Origin: a bacterium
Lineage (GTDB): Bacteria; Desulfobacterota; Binatia; UBA12015
DNA: 9,077 nucleotides
NCBI GenBank assembly: GCA_029976905.1
Contig: JAPOLW010000128.1
Location: 1 to 9,077, forward strand
Reading direction: 5' to 3'
The notes beneath the pieces are model-generated. The model ran no database searches. It worked only from the letters and a program-made list of their open reading frames with translations, and was not told where the DNA came from. The position numbers and the translations under genes were made by a program. Of this stretch, positions 1-6,392 are shown one piece after another; position 1 is the stretch's first letter; every line of letters starts with the position of its first letter.

Positions 1-62
1 GGAAGTCGGTTCCGTCTTCCTCTTGAAGCGTCCGGCCGGGGGTCCCTGGAGCGGAGGCGAAA

Positions 63-293
63 ATGATGAACCTCAATACCAGCGCAGAAGAATTCTCCAC
101 CGCCGACTTTGGGTCGGGCGAGACCTGCAAGGTGCTCATCGAGGGAGAGTCGTTCGAGATCTGGGAAAATCCGGATGTCCCCTTCGGCAACGACCGACAG
201 GACATCGAGTGTTACCAGAAGAGCGGCCAGTGGGAGTTTCTCTGGAACGCCCTCGTTCTTGCGGCAACCGACGGGACCGCGGAGTTCGCCTGA
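63..293 (+). CDS. Small acidic hypothetical protein (76 aa)
   Basis: I do not recognise this protein. It is 76 residues long, rich in Glu and Asp, and has two cysteines (in ETCKVLIEG and DIECYQK), three tryptophans and no signal peptide or membrane helix, so it is probably cytoplasmic. The start is supported by GGAGG at 53-57, five bases before the first ATG; a second ATG follows at once (66-68) and is placed equally well. Third codon positions are mostly G or C, as in the neighbouring real genes. The stop at 291-293 is followed nine bases later by a GC hairpin. A competing open frame at 23-301 has no comparable ribosome binding site and reads as low-complexity Arg-rich sequence. The start of any operon to the left lies outside the window. 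Confidence 0.62.
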   Translation: MMNLNTSAEEFSTADFGSGETCKVLIEGESFEIWENPDVPFGNDRQDIECYQKSGQWEFLWNALVLAATDGTAEFA

Positions 294-302
294 ACCGCTG
301 AC

Positions 303-320
303 GCCCCGACGAGTCGGGGC
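303..320 (+). terminator. GC-rich hairpin after the small acidic gene
   Basis: GCCCCGA at 303-309 pairs with TCGGGGC at 314-320 around a four-base loop (CGAG), giving a perfect 7-bp stem that begins nine bases after the stop of the 63-293 gene. No T-run follows, so it is not a classical intrinsic terminator. It may act as a weak or Rho-assisted terminator or as a 3' end stabiliser. The position fits; the function is inferred. Confidence 0.35.
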
Positions 321-437
321 AGGCCCGGTAGACGGACCCGCTCGATTCCCCGCGAGCGTCCCGGCGCCCGGCGTCGCGGGCGTCTTGATCTCTCCCTGGA
401 AGTCGAGAGCGGCGACCACCGGGCTCGACGTTCCTGC

Positions 438-462
438 CCGTGCGCGCATCGGGCGCGCACGG
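438..462 (-). terminator. Strong hairpin after the peroxidase gene
   Basis: CCGTGCGCGC at 438-447 and GCGCGCACGG at 453-462 form a perfect 10-bp stem with a five-base loop. It begins 16 bases past the stop codon of the minus-strand peroxidase gene, where a transcription end is expected. The stem is very stable but no U-tract follows in either direction. Together with the 303-320 hairpin it fills the gap between two convergent genes. The rest of the 294-478 gap holds nothing else I can recognise. Confidence 0.42.
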
Positions 463-478
463 AAGCGTCGGGCGCCTT

Positions 479-1543
479 CTATTGCGGGAAGCTCGCAGGC
501 GGTTTGGCGTTGGTCACCGGACCGGAGAGCGCGTACATGAACGCCACCAGGGCGTCGACTTCGTCGTCGCTCAGGCCCAGGGGCTTCATCTTTGCATCGA
601 GGTGGGGATTTTTCTTGCCGCCCTCGTTGTAGAGCACCATGACGTCGTGCAGGGTCGCCTCGGAGCCGTCGTGCATGTACGGCGCCCGCTCGGCCACGTT
701 GCGCAGCGTCGGGGTCTTGAACGCACCCTTGTCGGCTTCCCGCTTGGAGACCGCGAAGCGTCCGTCGTCGGCGAGCTTCTTCGCGGCCGGATCCCAGCCG
801 ACGCCGAGGTTGTGGTACATCTCGTCGCTGAAGTTGAACGAGGCGTGGCAGGTCGCGCAGTTGGCTTTTCCCTCGAAGAGTTCGAGCCCCTTCACCTGCT
901 CTGCGCTCAAGGCGTTCTTGTCGCCTGCCTTGTATCGATCGTAGGGGCTGTTGCCGCTCAGGACGGTGCGCTCGTAGGTGGCGATTGCCTGCGCAATGCG
1001 CGGCATCGTGATCTGATCGTCTCCGTAGGCCTTCAGGAAGAGCGGCGTATAGCCCTTGATCCCGGAGACCTTCGTGACGACCGCCTCGTGGGAGGGCATC
1101 GCCATCTCGACCGGGTTCACCAGTGGTCCGTGCGCCTGGTCTTCGAGATCACCCGCCCGTCCATCCCAGAATTGTTCCACCGAGAAGAGGCGATTGAGAG
1201 CGGTCTGGCTATTGCGGCCGCCGACCTTGGCGCCGACGCCGACGCCGGTCTCGTTTGCGTCTCCGTAGCCGTGGTAGGGGTTGTGGCATGAGGAGCAGGC
1301 CACGGTGTCATCCTTCGAGAGACGCTTGTCGAAAAAGAGCAGCCTGCCCAGTTCGACCTTGTCGCTCGTGATCGGATTGCCTTCGGGAATGTAGGCGCTG
1401 TCCGCCTGGAGTCCGAGGGGCAGGATGAGTTCGTAGTCTCCCGATTTGACGACTTCGCTCTTCTTCCCGGGCTCCGCGGCGACCGAAGCCGAAGAAGAGA
1501 CCACCAGTGTCGAGAGAACCAACAGCATCGTGCGTGTCTTCAT
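479..1543 (-). CDS. Di-haem cytochrome c peroxidase (CcpA/MauG family)
   Basis: This is a predicted periplasmic di-haem peroxidase that reduces H2O2 to water with electrons from small c-type cytochromes or cupredoxins. The 354-residue product has a Sec signal peptide (hydrophobic stretch about residues 5-22, cleavage near VAA-EP at 23/24). It has two c-haem sites, CSSCH at 83-87 and CATCH at 229-233, plus family landmarks: the Trp of QFWDGRA (W126), the acid of NPVEMA (E146), RNVAERAPYMHDGS around 281-293, and KMKPLGLS near 318-325, where a Met ligand for the second haem is likely. Length is normal for the family. In classical enzymes a distal His sits about 16 residues after the first haem His, in a GHG context; here the matching motif reads GVG with V103. 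This suggests an always-open active haem, or a MauG-like variant. The ATG start gives the complete signal peptide but no strong Shine-Dalgarno is seen. The gene lies 60 bp downstream of rimO on the same strand and ends in a hairpin. Confidence 0.93.
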   Translation of the reverse strand: MKTRTMLLVLSTLVVSSSASVAAEPGKKSEVVKSGDYELILPLGLQADSAYIPEGNPITSDKVELGRLLFFDKRLSKDDTVACSSCHNPYHGYGDANETGVGVGAKVGGRNSQTALNRLFSVEQFWDGRAGDLEDQAHGPLVNPVEMAMPSHEAVVTKVSGIKGYTPLFLKAYGDDQITMPRIAQAIATYERTVLSGNSPYDRYKAGDKNALSAEQVKGLELFEGKANCATCHASFNFSDEMYHNLGVGWDPAAKKLADDGRFAVSKREADKGAFKTPTLRNVAERAPYMHDGSEATLHDVMVLYNEGGKKNPHLDAKMKPLGLSDDEVDALVAFMYALSGPVTNAKPPASFPQ

Positions 1544-1555
1544 ACCGTGAACCTA

Positions 1556-1582
1556 GCACGGCGTGCCCCGGGGAAAATCCCC
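1556..1582. other. Inverted repeats in the rimO-peroxidase gap
   Basis: The 60-bp gap between the rimO stop and the peroxidase start holds two short dyads. GCACG-G-CGTGC lies at 1556-1566, 13-23 bp upstream of the peroxidase ATG. GGGG-AAAAT-CCCC lies at 1570-1582, about 21 bp after the rimO stop. The first could be an operator or part of the leader; the second could be a weak rimO terminator. Neither has a T-run and no clear -35/-10 pair is seen. The dyads are visible; any role is a guess. Confidence 0.22.
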
Positions 1583-1603
1583 TTGGACGCCGAATTCGCG
1601 GGA

Positions 1604-2992
1604 TCAGAGGGGCGCGTCCCGCAGCCCTTCGGGCGTGAGGAGATCGGCGACCAGATCGTATTCGGCGGCATGGGTGACCACCGCCCGGCGCAATTCGCCC
1701 GGCTGTGCGGTCCCATTGGCCAGGATCACCTTTCCATCGACCTCGGGAGCCTGGCCCCACCAGCGCCCTTCGAGCAGGAAATCGGCTTCGTCGCTGGGGC
1801 CTTCGACCAGGACCTCGAGTTCGTGGCCGATCCGGGCGCGGGCGCGGCTCCGGGCGATGTCGCGTTGTTGCTCCATCAGCGCGTTCGCGCGGCTGCGGGC
1901 GACGTCCTCCGGGACGAGGTCCTGCATTTCGCCGGCCGCGGTGCCCTCCTCGTGGGAATAGACGAAGACCCCGACGTGGTCGAAGCGCGCCCAGTCCACA
2001 AGAGCGCGCAATTCGTCGAAGTCCGTATCGGTCTCGCCCGGATGACCGACGAGGAAGGTCGTGCGGAAGACGAGTTCGGGCAGGGCTTCGCGAAGCCGCT
2101 CGACCACGTCGTAGATCCGACGCCCGCCATGTCCACGGCGCATGCGGCGCAGCATGGGATCGCTTGCGTGCTGGAGCGGCATGTCGATGTAGGGAAGGAC
2201 GTTGCTCTGCCCCCGCAGGGCGTCGATCAGGTCTGGCGTCAGGGTCTCGGGGTAGAGATAGTGCAAGCGAAGCCAACGCAGGCCATCTATCGCCGCGAGC
2301 GCGCGCACCAGTTCGGCGAGGTCCGGGCGTTCGGGTCGATCCCGTCCGTACGCGATCGTATCCTGGCTCACGAGGTTGGCCTCGACCACGCCTCCTGCCA
2401 CCAGATTCTCGACCTCCGCCACCAGGTCGGCCACCGGGCGCGAGCGTTGTTTTCCGCGAATGCCGGGAATCGCGCAGAAGCTACAGGTCCGATTGCATCC
2501 CTCGGCGATCTTCACATAGGCGCTGTGGCGGCTTTGGCTCAGGCGCCGCGGGTCGGTTGCGCGAATGGTGTAATCGGCGGGATGACCCACCATCAGCCGC
2601 TCGCCGCCCTCGTCGAGGATCTCGCGCAGCCGCAGCATGTCGCTCGAGCCCAGGAAGTGATCGACCTCGGGCATCTCGCCGGCGAGTTGGTCGACGTAGC
2701 GCTGCGCGAGGCATCCGGCGACCACCAGGCGACGGCAGGCTCCGCTCTCCTTATGGCGGGCCATCTCGAGGATCGTGTCGATCGATTCTTCTTTGGCCGG
2801 GCCGATGAACCCGCAGGTATTGACGACGATGACCTCGGCCTCGGCCGGGTCGGCGACGGCCTGGAAGCCCGAGGCGTCGCCCACGCCGAGCATGATTTCG
2901 GTGTCGACCCGGTTCTTGGCGCAACCGAGCGAGACGAAGTGGATGCTTCGGGGCACCGCTGGGAGATACCCATTGGACTGCGGCGCCGCCAT
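1604..2992 (-). CDS. rimO: Ribosomal protein S12 methylthiotransferase RimO
   Basis: RimO is a radical-SAM methylthiotransferase that adds a methylthio group to a conserved aspartate of ribosomal protein S12. The 462-residue product has the full domain order. The N-terminal UPF0004 domain has three cluster cysteines: C24 in VSLGCAKNRVDTE, C60 in VVNTCGFIG and C94 in VAGCLAQRYV. The radical-SAM core has CNRTCSFC (C166, C170, C173) followed by AIPGIRGKQRSR, and a C-terminal TRAM domain spans about 400-458. LGCAKNRVDTE and IPGIRGKQRS are typical of RimO rather than MiaB or MtaB. The ATG at 2992 puts 18 residues before FVSLG, close to known RimO proteins. The frame stays open to 3208, but that part lies opposite the divergent reductase gene and reads as unrelated sequence. 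No good Shine-Dalgarno precedes this ATG; an in-frame ATG at 3007 would overlap the divergent start codon. The promoter must overlap the neighbouring gene. Confidence 0.95.
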   Translation of the reverse strand: MAAPQSNGYLPAVPRSIHFVSLGCAKNRVDTEIMLGVGDASGFQAVADPAEAEVIVVNTCGFIGPAKEESIDTILEMARHKESGACRRLVVAGCLAQRYVDQLAGEMPEVDHFLGSSDMLRLREILDEGGERLMVGHPADYTIRATDPRRLSQSRHSAYVKIAEGCNRTCSFCAIPGIRGKQRSRPVADLVAEVENLVAGGVVEANLVSQDTIAYGRDRPERPDLAELVRALAAIDGLRWLRLHYLYPETLTPDLIDALRGQSNVLPYIDMPLQHASDPMLRRMRRGHGGRRIYDVVERLREALPELVFRTTFLVGHPGETDTDFDELRALVDWARFDHVGVFVYSHEEGTAAGEMQDLVPEDVARSRANALMEQQRDIARSRARARIGHELEVLVEGPSDEADFLLEGRWWGQAPEVDGKVILANGTAQPGELRRAVVTHAAEYDLVADLLTPEGLRDAPL

Positions 2993-2995
2993 GGT

Positions 2996-3000
2996 AGGAG
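2996..3000 (+). promoter_or_regulatory. Ribosome binding site of the F420-type reductase
   Basis: AGGAG lies five bases before the ATG at 3006. It fixes that start and argues against longer in-frame starts from 2775 onwards, which lie inside rimO on the other strand. The site falls in the 13-bp space between the two divergent start codons. Confidence 0.6.
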
Positions 3001-3005
3001 ACGGC

Positions 3006-3485
3006 ATGGCGGAGTCGAAAGCGAGGCCGATCTCACCGGGCCAGGAGCGCGTTGCCAACGTCCTGATCAAGTGGATGACGGCGGCCAATACGTGGGTGTA
3101 CCGCGCCACCGGCGGGCGATTGGGCAATCGGTTCCTGCGGGGTGCTCCCGTCTGTCTCATCACCACGACCGGCCGCAAGAGCGGCCAGAAGCGCACCGTC
3201 GCCCTCATCTATCTCGAGGACGGCGACCGGGTCGTTCTGGTGGCGTCCAAAGGGGGCATGGAGCACCACCCCCAATGGTATCTCAACATGGAGACGAATC
3301 CCGATGTCGAAGTCGAGATCGGGACCACGATCACCCCGATGCGGGCCCGGCGCGCGTCGGATGCGGAGAAGGCGGAGTATTGGCCCCGGCTCCTCGAGAT
3401 CTATCCCGACTACGCCGACTACCAGGCGCGGACGAAGCGCAACATCCCGGTGATGATCCTCTCTCCTTCGTCTCCCGCGGCCTGA
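3006..3485 (+). CDS. Deazaflavin (F420)-dependent nitroreductase-family oxidoreductase, DUF385/Ddn type
   Basis: The product is a predicted small soluble reductase of the split beta-barrel Ddn/FGD-accessory family, which uses reduced F420 to reduce quinones, nitroaromatics or other electrophiles. The 159-residue length is typical. Family motifs appear in order: a short N-terminal helix with IKWMTAANTWVYRATGG (about 21-37); LITTTGRKSGQKRT (51-64), whose Arg and Lys contact the F420 phosphate tail in known members; VVLVASKGG (76-84); HHPQWYLNMETNP (87-99); and YPDYADYQARTKRNIPV (133-149). The substrate cannot be read from sequence. The start is set by AGGAG at 2996-3000. It is the first gene of a plus-strand run, 19 bp before a TauE/SafE permease, and diverges from rimO. 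Some family members bind flavins or haem rather than F420, so the cofactor is inferred from family membership. Confidence 0.88.
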   Translation: MAESKARPISPGQERVANVLIKWMTAANTWVYRATGGRLGNRFLRGAPVCLITTTGRKSGQKRTVALIYLEDGDRVVLVASKGGMEHHPQWYLNMETNPDVEVEIGTTITPMRARRASDAEKAEYWPRLLEIYPDYADYQARTKRNIPVMILSPSSPAA

Positions 3486-3504
3486 TCGGGAATGCGTCGC
3501 GACG

Positions 3505-4281
3505 ATGCTGCTCGTCTGCACGACGGCCTTCTTCGCGGCGGCGCTAACGCTCTTTTCCGGCTTCGGTCTGGGATCGCTCCTGCTGCCGGTCTTCGCGCTC
3601 TTCTTTCCCCTGGAGACCGCCGTGGCCGCGACGGCCGTCGTCCATCTCGCGAACAACCTGTTCAAGGGCGCACTCCTTGGCCGGTATGCGAGCCCCGCGG
3701 TCGTGCTTCGCTTCGGCGTGCCGGCGCTTCTTGCAGCGGTCGGCGGGGCGACGCTCCTCGAGGCCCTGGCCGGTTCTGCGCCGCTTGCCGCGTGGACCCT
3801 GGGGGAGCGCACCTGCGTCGTCACCCCGGTGGGCGTGGTGATCGGGACCCTGGTCGTGGCCTTCTCGGCCTTCGAGTTGCATCCGGCCGCGAGGTCGCTG
3901 GGCTTCGACCTTCGCTGGATGCCGCTCGGCGGTTTCGCTTCGGGGTTTCTGGGCGGGCTGTCGGGCCATCAGGGGGCGATGCGCACGGCCTTCCTGTTGC
4001 GGCTGGATCTGGGCAAGGAAGCTCTTCTCGGCACCGGTATCCTTTGCGCGATCCTGGTCGACGTGGCTCGGCTCACGACCTATGCCGTCTGGTCGGGTGG
4101 CCCCCGCCTCGGTGACGTCGCCGGTCGGGCCACGTTGGTCGCGGCTGCGTCGGCGAGTGCGTTTGCGGGCAGTTGGCTGGCGCGTCGTCTGCTGCCGAAG
4201 GTCGAGATGAGCGCGATCCACCTCCTGGTCGGGGTTCTGCTCGCCGCTCTGGGCATCGCGATCGCCCTGGGAATCGTCTGA
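3505..4281 (+). CDS. TauE/SafE (TSUP) family membrane permease
   Basis: This is a predicted inner-membrane permease of the family once called DUF81, whose studied members export sulfite, sulfoacetate or related organosulfur anions. The 258 residues are almost wholly hydrophobic, with about eight predicted membrane segments (near 4-33, 36-58, 66-90, 106-124, 138-163, 174-195, 208-228 and 239-258). The internal-repeat hallmarks are SGFGLGSLLLPVFALFFP (18-35) and, in the second half, GFLGGLSGHQGAMRTAF (147-163). Both match the glycine-rich re-entrant motif of the family. Length is normal. The ATG at 3505 begins directly with the first membrane segment; only a weak purine stretch precedes it. It follows the reductase by 19 bp, so co-transcription is likely. 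No sulfur-metabolism gene is nearby, so the substrate is unknown. Confidence 0.87.
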   Translation: MLLVCTTAFFAAALTLFSGFGLGSLLLPVFALFFPLETAVAATAVVHLANNLFKGALLGRYASPAVVLRFGVPALLAAVGGATLLEALAGSAPLAAWTLGERTCVVTPVGVVIGTLVVAFSAFELHPAARSLGFDLRWMPLGGFASGFLGGLSGHQGAMRTAFLLRLDLGKEALLGTGILCAILVDVARLTTYAVWSGGPRLGDVAGRATLVAAASASAFAGSWLARRLLPKVEMSAIHLLVGVLLAALGIAIALGIV

Positions 4282-4326
4282 AGCGACGCCCCCGGGGGCT
4301 TGTGCCGGCGGCATGGTTTGCGTTCC

Positions 4327-5934
4327 ATGGAGGGGATGTCGGCCACGGTCTTGAAGACACCCTCCGGACGCCTCGAAGGGGTGGACCGCGGAGACGGACT
4401 CGAGTTCCGGGGAATTCCATTCGCGCGTCCTCCGGTCGGCCCGCTGCGGTTCCGCGCGCCGCAGCCCGTCGAGCCATGGAGCGGCCTCCGCCGGGCCGAC
4501 GTCTTCGGGCCGGTCGCGCCGCAGAACGACGCCCTGTCGATCGTCGTGCGGCGCGCACTCGGACGCAGCAGCACTCAGAGCGAGGACTGCCTCTACCTCA
4601 ACGTCTGGACGCCTGCGGCCGACACGGCGCGCCGACCGGTGCTCGTGTGGATCCACGGGGGCGCGTTCACTCTGGGTTCCGGCGCGAGCGAACTCTACGA
4701 CGGCAGCCGTCTGGCACGTCATGGGGACGTCGTGGTGGTGACGATCAACTACCGGCTGGGCGCTCTTGGTTTTCTCAACGCCGATGGCGTCTTCGGAAGC
4801 GACAACGGCATCGTGCCCAATGTCGGTCTGCTCGACCAAATCGAGGCGCTTCGTTGGGTCCGCGACCACATCGAGGCGTTTGGTGGGGATCCGCAGCGGG
4901 TGACGATCTTCGGTGAGTCGGCGGGAGGCATGAGCGTCGGCACCCTCCTGGGCACCCCGGCCGCACAGGGGCTTTTCCATCGCGCCATCCTCCAGAGCGG
5001 GGCCGCGCACAATGTTTCGACGAAGGAGAAGGCGGCAGACGTGGCGCGTCTCTTCGTCGAGGAATTGGGTCGCGACGGCGCCAGCGTCGCGGCCGTGCGG
5101 GGGGCGCCGGTCGGCGCCCTCTTGCAGGCACAACAGCGCATCGCCGCGAAGCTCGGGGTCGCCCTGGGGATCCTTCCCTGGCAGCCGAGCCTGGACGATA
5201 CGTCGTTGCCGGCACCGGCGCTCGAGGCAATCGCCGGAGGGCGCATCCGGCCGGTTCCGACGCTGATCGGCACCAATCGCGACGAATGGCGTCTCTTCCT
5301 TCTCGGGGACCCACGCCTTCGCAGCCTCGACGAGGAGGCCTTCGAGCGGCGTGTCGCGCGGACGCTGCGGGCGGTCGTCGGCGACGACCCGGAACTGGTC
5401 GCGACCGCCATCGCGCGCTACGGACCGGCCCTCGGATCCCCCCTGGAGCGCTGGTGCGCCTTCCAGTCGGATCGCGTCTTCCACGCGCCGGCCGCTCTGC
5501 TCGCACAGGAATGTGCCCGGGCCGGTATGCCGACCCATACCTATCGCTTCGACTGGGCACCGCTGCTGGTGGGCGGGTACACGGGATCCTTCCATGCGTT
5601 GGAGATCCCCTTCGTCTTCGGGACGCTGCGCAGCGGCCTCCTGCGCGCGGTGCTGGGGTTTTCGTCCGAGGCGCGGGCCCTTTCCCGCACCATGCAGCAG
5701 GCGTGGACGTCCTTCGCGCGTGACGGGCAACCGTCGTCGGAGGGGCTGCCCGGCTGGTTGCCGTTCACCCGCGAACGCCCCCGAACGATGATCCTGGGCC
5801 CTCGTTCAGGTGTCCACGAGGACGTGCACGGGCCGGCGTTGCGCTTCTTCGAGCCCCTGCTGGGGGGGCGCGAGGGAGCGCGTGTGCGCGATTTCCCGAA
5901 CCCATCAGCGCCGCCGGTCGGCGCGCTTTCCTGA
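4327..5934 (+). CDS. Type-B carboxylesterase (alpha/beta hydrolase)
   Basis: The product is a predicted serine hydrolase of the carboxylesterase/cholinesterase/para-nitrobenzyl esterase family, which cleaves carboxylic esters. The 535-residue product carries the whole family pattern: FRGIPFARPPVGPLRF (27-42), SEDCLYLNVWTP (85-96), the oxyanion-hole HGGAF (110-114), NYRLGALGFL (141-150), and the nucleophile elbow FGESAGG with Ser198. The acid of the triad is Glu320 in GTNRDEWRLF, and the base His423 is in SFHALEIPFVFG. No signal peptide is evident, so it is probably cytoplasmic. The start is uncertain. ATG 4327 is chosen; ATG 4336 is close to a GGAGGGG run but too near to use it, and a TTG at 4300 is also in frame. 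The gene follows the permease by 45 bp and converges on a minus-strand operon. The substrate cannot be predicted. Confidence 0.93.
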   Translation: MEGMSATVLKTPSGRLEGVDRGDGLEFRGIPFARPPVGPLRFRAPQPVEPWSGLRRADVFGPVAPQNDALSIVVRRALGRSSTQSEDCLYLNVWTPAADTARRPVLVWIHGGAFTLGSGASELYDGSRLARHGDVVVVTINYRLGALGFLNADGVFGSDNGIVPNVGLLDQIEALRWVRDHIEAFGGDPQRVTIFGESAGGMSVGTLLGTPAAQGLFHRAILQSGAAHNVSTKEKAADVARLFVEELGRDGASVAAVRGAPVGALLQAQQRIAAKLGVALGILPWQPSLDDTSLPAPALEAIAGGRIRPVPTLIGTNRDEWRLFLLGDPRLRSLDEEAFERRVARTLRAVVGDDPELVATAIARYGPALGSPLERWCAFQSDRVFHAPAALLAQECARAGMPTHTYRFDWAPLLVGGYTGSFHALEIPFVFGTLRSGLLRAVLGFSSEARALSRTMQQAWTSFARDGQPSSEGLPGWLPFTRERPRTMILGPRSGVHEDVHGPALRFFEPLLGGREGARVRDFPNPSAPPVGALS

Positions 5935-5960
5935 AGGTCGGACCGGCCCGCGGCCGCGGT

Positions 5961-6377
5961 TCACTCGAGTTCGGCGGTACTCACCATCAGAACCGGCGGC
6001 GTTTCGGTCCACCGCAGGGTGCCCGTGATGCGCACCGCGGCGCCTTTGCGCGCCTCGGTGAGGACCTTCAGTCCGGCGGCCTGCCCGGACGTGACGATGG
6101 CGGCTCGATTGGCGCGCAACTGGCGGAAGATCTCGGCGTCGGTGGTCGCGCCGGCGAGGATCTGGAGTTGGCTCACGAAGAGCGTGACGTCCTCTCGATG
6201 GACGCGCAATCGCCATGTCGCGCGCGCCCGGTCCACCGACGGGGCTTCGTCGACGGTGGCGGTGATGCGCACCGTGGTCGTGCGGGGCTGTGCAGCGGCG
6301 CCCGAGGGCAATCCCACGGTGCAGGCGATCAGCAGGGTGGCGAGCCACCGTACCGGGCGAGTTCGATGTCGGGCCAT
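5961..6377 (-). CDS. Small exported protein of unknown function (138 aa)
   Basis: I do not recognise a named family. The 138-residue product has a clear Sec signal peptide: a basic N-terminus (MARHRTRPVR), a hydrophobic core WLATLLIACTVGL and cleavage near GAAA-Q (29/30). The mature part of about 109 residues has no cysteine. It is bounded by beta-like stretches, TTTVRITATVDEA at the start and AAVRITGTLRWTETPPVLMVS at the end, with a helical middle (about 75-105). This could be a small beta-barrel such as an OB-like fold, but that is only a guess. The start is firm: AGGAGG lies nine bases upstream and overlaps the pdxJ stop codon. It is the last gene of the MFS-pdxJ operon, with 13 bp between coding regions, and converges on the esterase gene 26 bp away. 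Confidence 0.8.
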   Translation of the reverse strand: MARHRTRPVRWLATLLIACTVGLPSGAAAQPRTTTVRITATVDEAPSVDRARATWRLRVHREDVTLFVSQLQILAGATTDAEIFRQLRANRAAIVTSGQAAGLKVLTEARKGAAVRITGTLRWTETPPVLMVSTAELE

Positions 6378-6386
6378 GCGAGGCGG

Positions 6387-6392
6387 CCTCCT
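6387..6392 (-). promoter_or_regulatory. Strong Shine-Dalgarno overlapping the pdxJ stop
   Basis: On the minus strand AGGAGG spans 6392-6387, nine bases before the ATG at 6377. Its first bases are shared with the TAG stop codon of pdxJ (6393-6391). Ribosomes ending pdxJ therefore arrive on the next start signal, which suggests translational coupling. Confidence 0.7.

Noticed and set aside
440..1291. Plus-strand open frame of about 283 codons opposite the peroxidase
   Set aside because: The minus strand has a signal peptide and two haem motifs; the plus frame has no domain and is an antisense shadow.
2993..3208. Longer RimO start near 3208
   Set aside because: The extra 72 residues do not resemble RimO and are antisense to the F420-type reductase gene, which has its own ribosome binding site.
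1547..3547. Long plus-strand open frame (about 666 codons) opposite rimO
   Set aside because: The minus strand carries all RimO motifs here, and the plus frame also runs through the reductase gene in another phase. No recognisable domain is present.
4288..4299. Perfect palindrome GCCCCCGGGGGC six bases after the permease stop
   Set aside because: It can form only a 4-bp stem with a 4-base loop and lacks a T-run, so a terminator call is not supported; in GC-rich DNA such palindromes arise by chance.
3544..5730. Very long open frame (about 728 codons) on the minus strand opposite the permease and esterase
   Set aside because: Its translation is low-complexity, rich in Arg, Gly, Glu and Gln with no domain signature, while the plus strand in the same region encodes two clear families. 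It is a GC-rich antisense shadow.
5948..5959. Palindrome CCGCGGCCGCGG between the convergent esterase and exported-protein genes
   Set aside because: The position suits a shared terminator, but the stem is only 4-5 bp and no U-tract follows on either strand.
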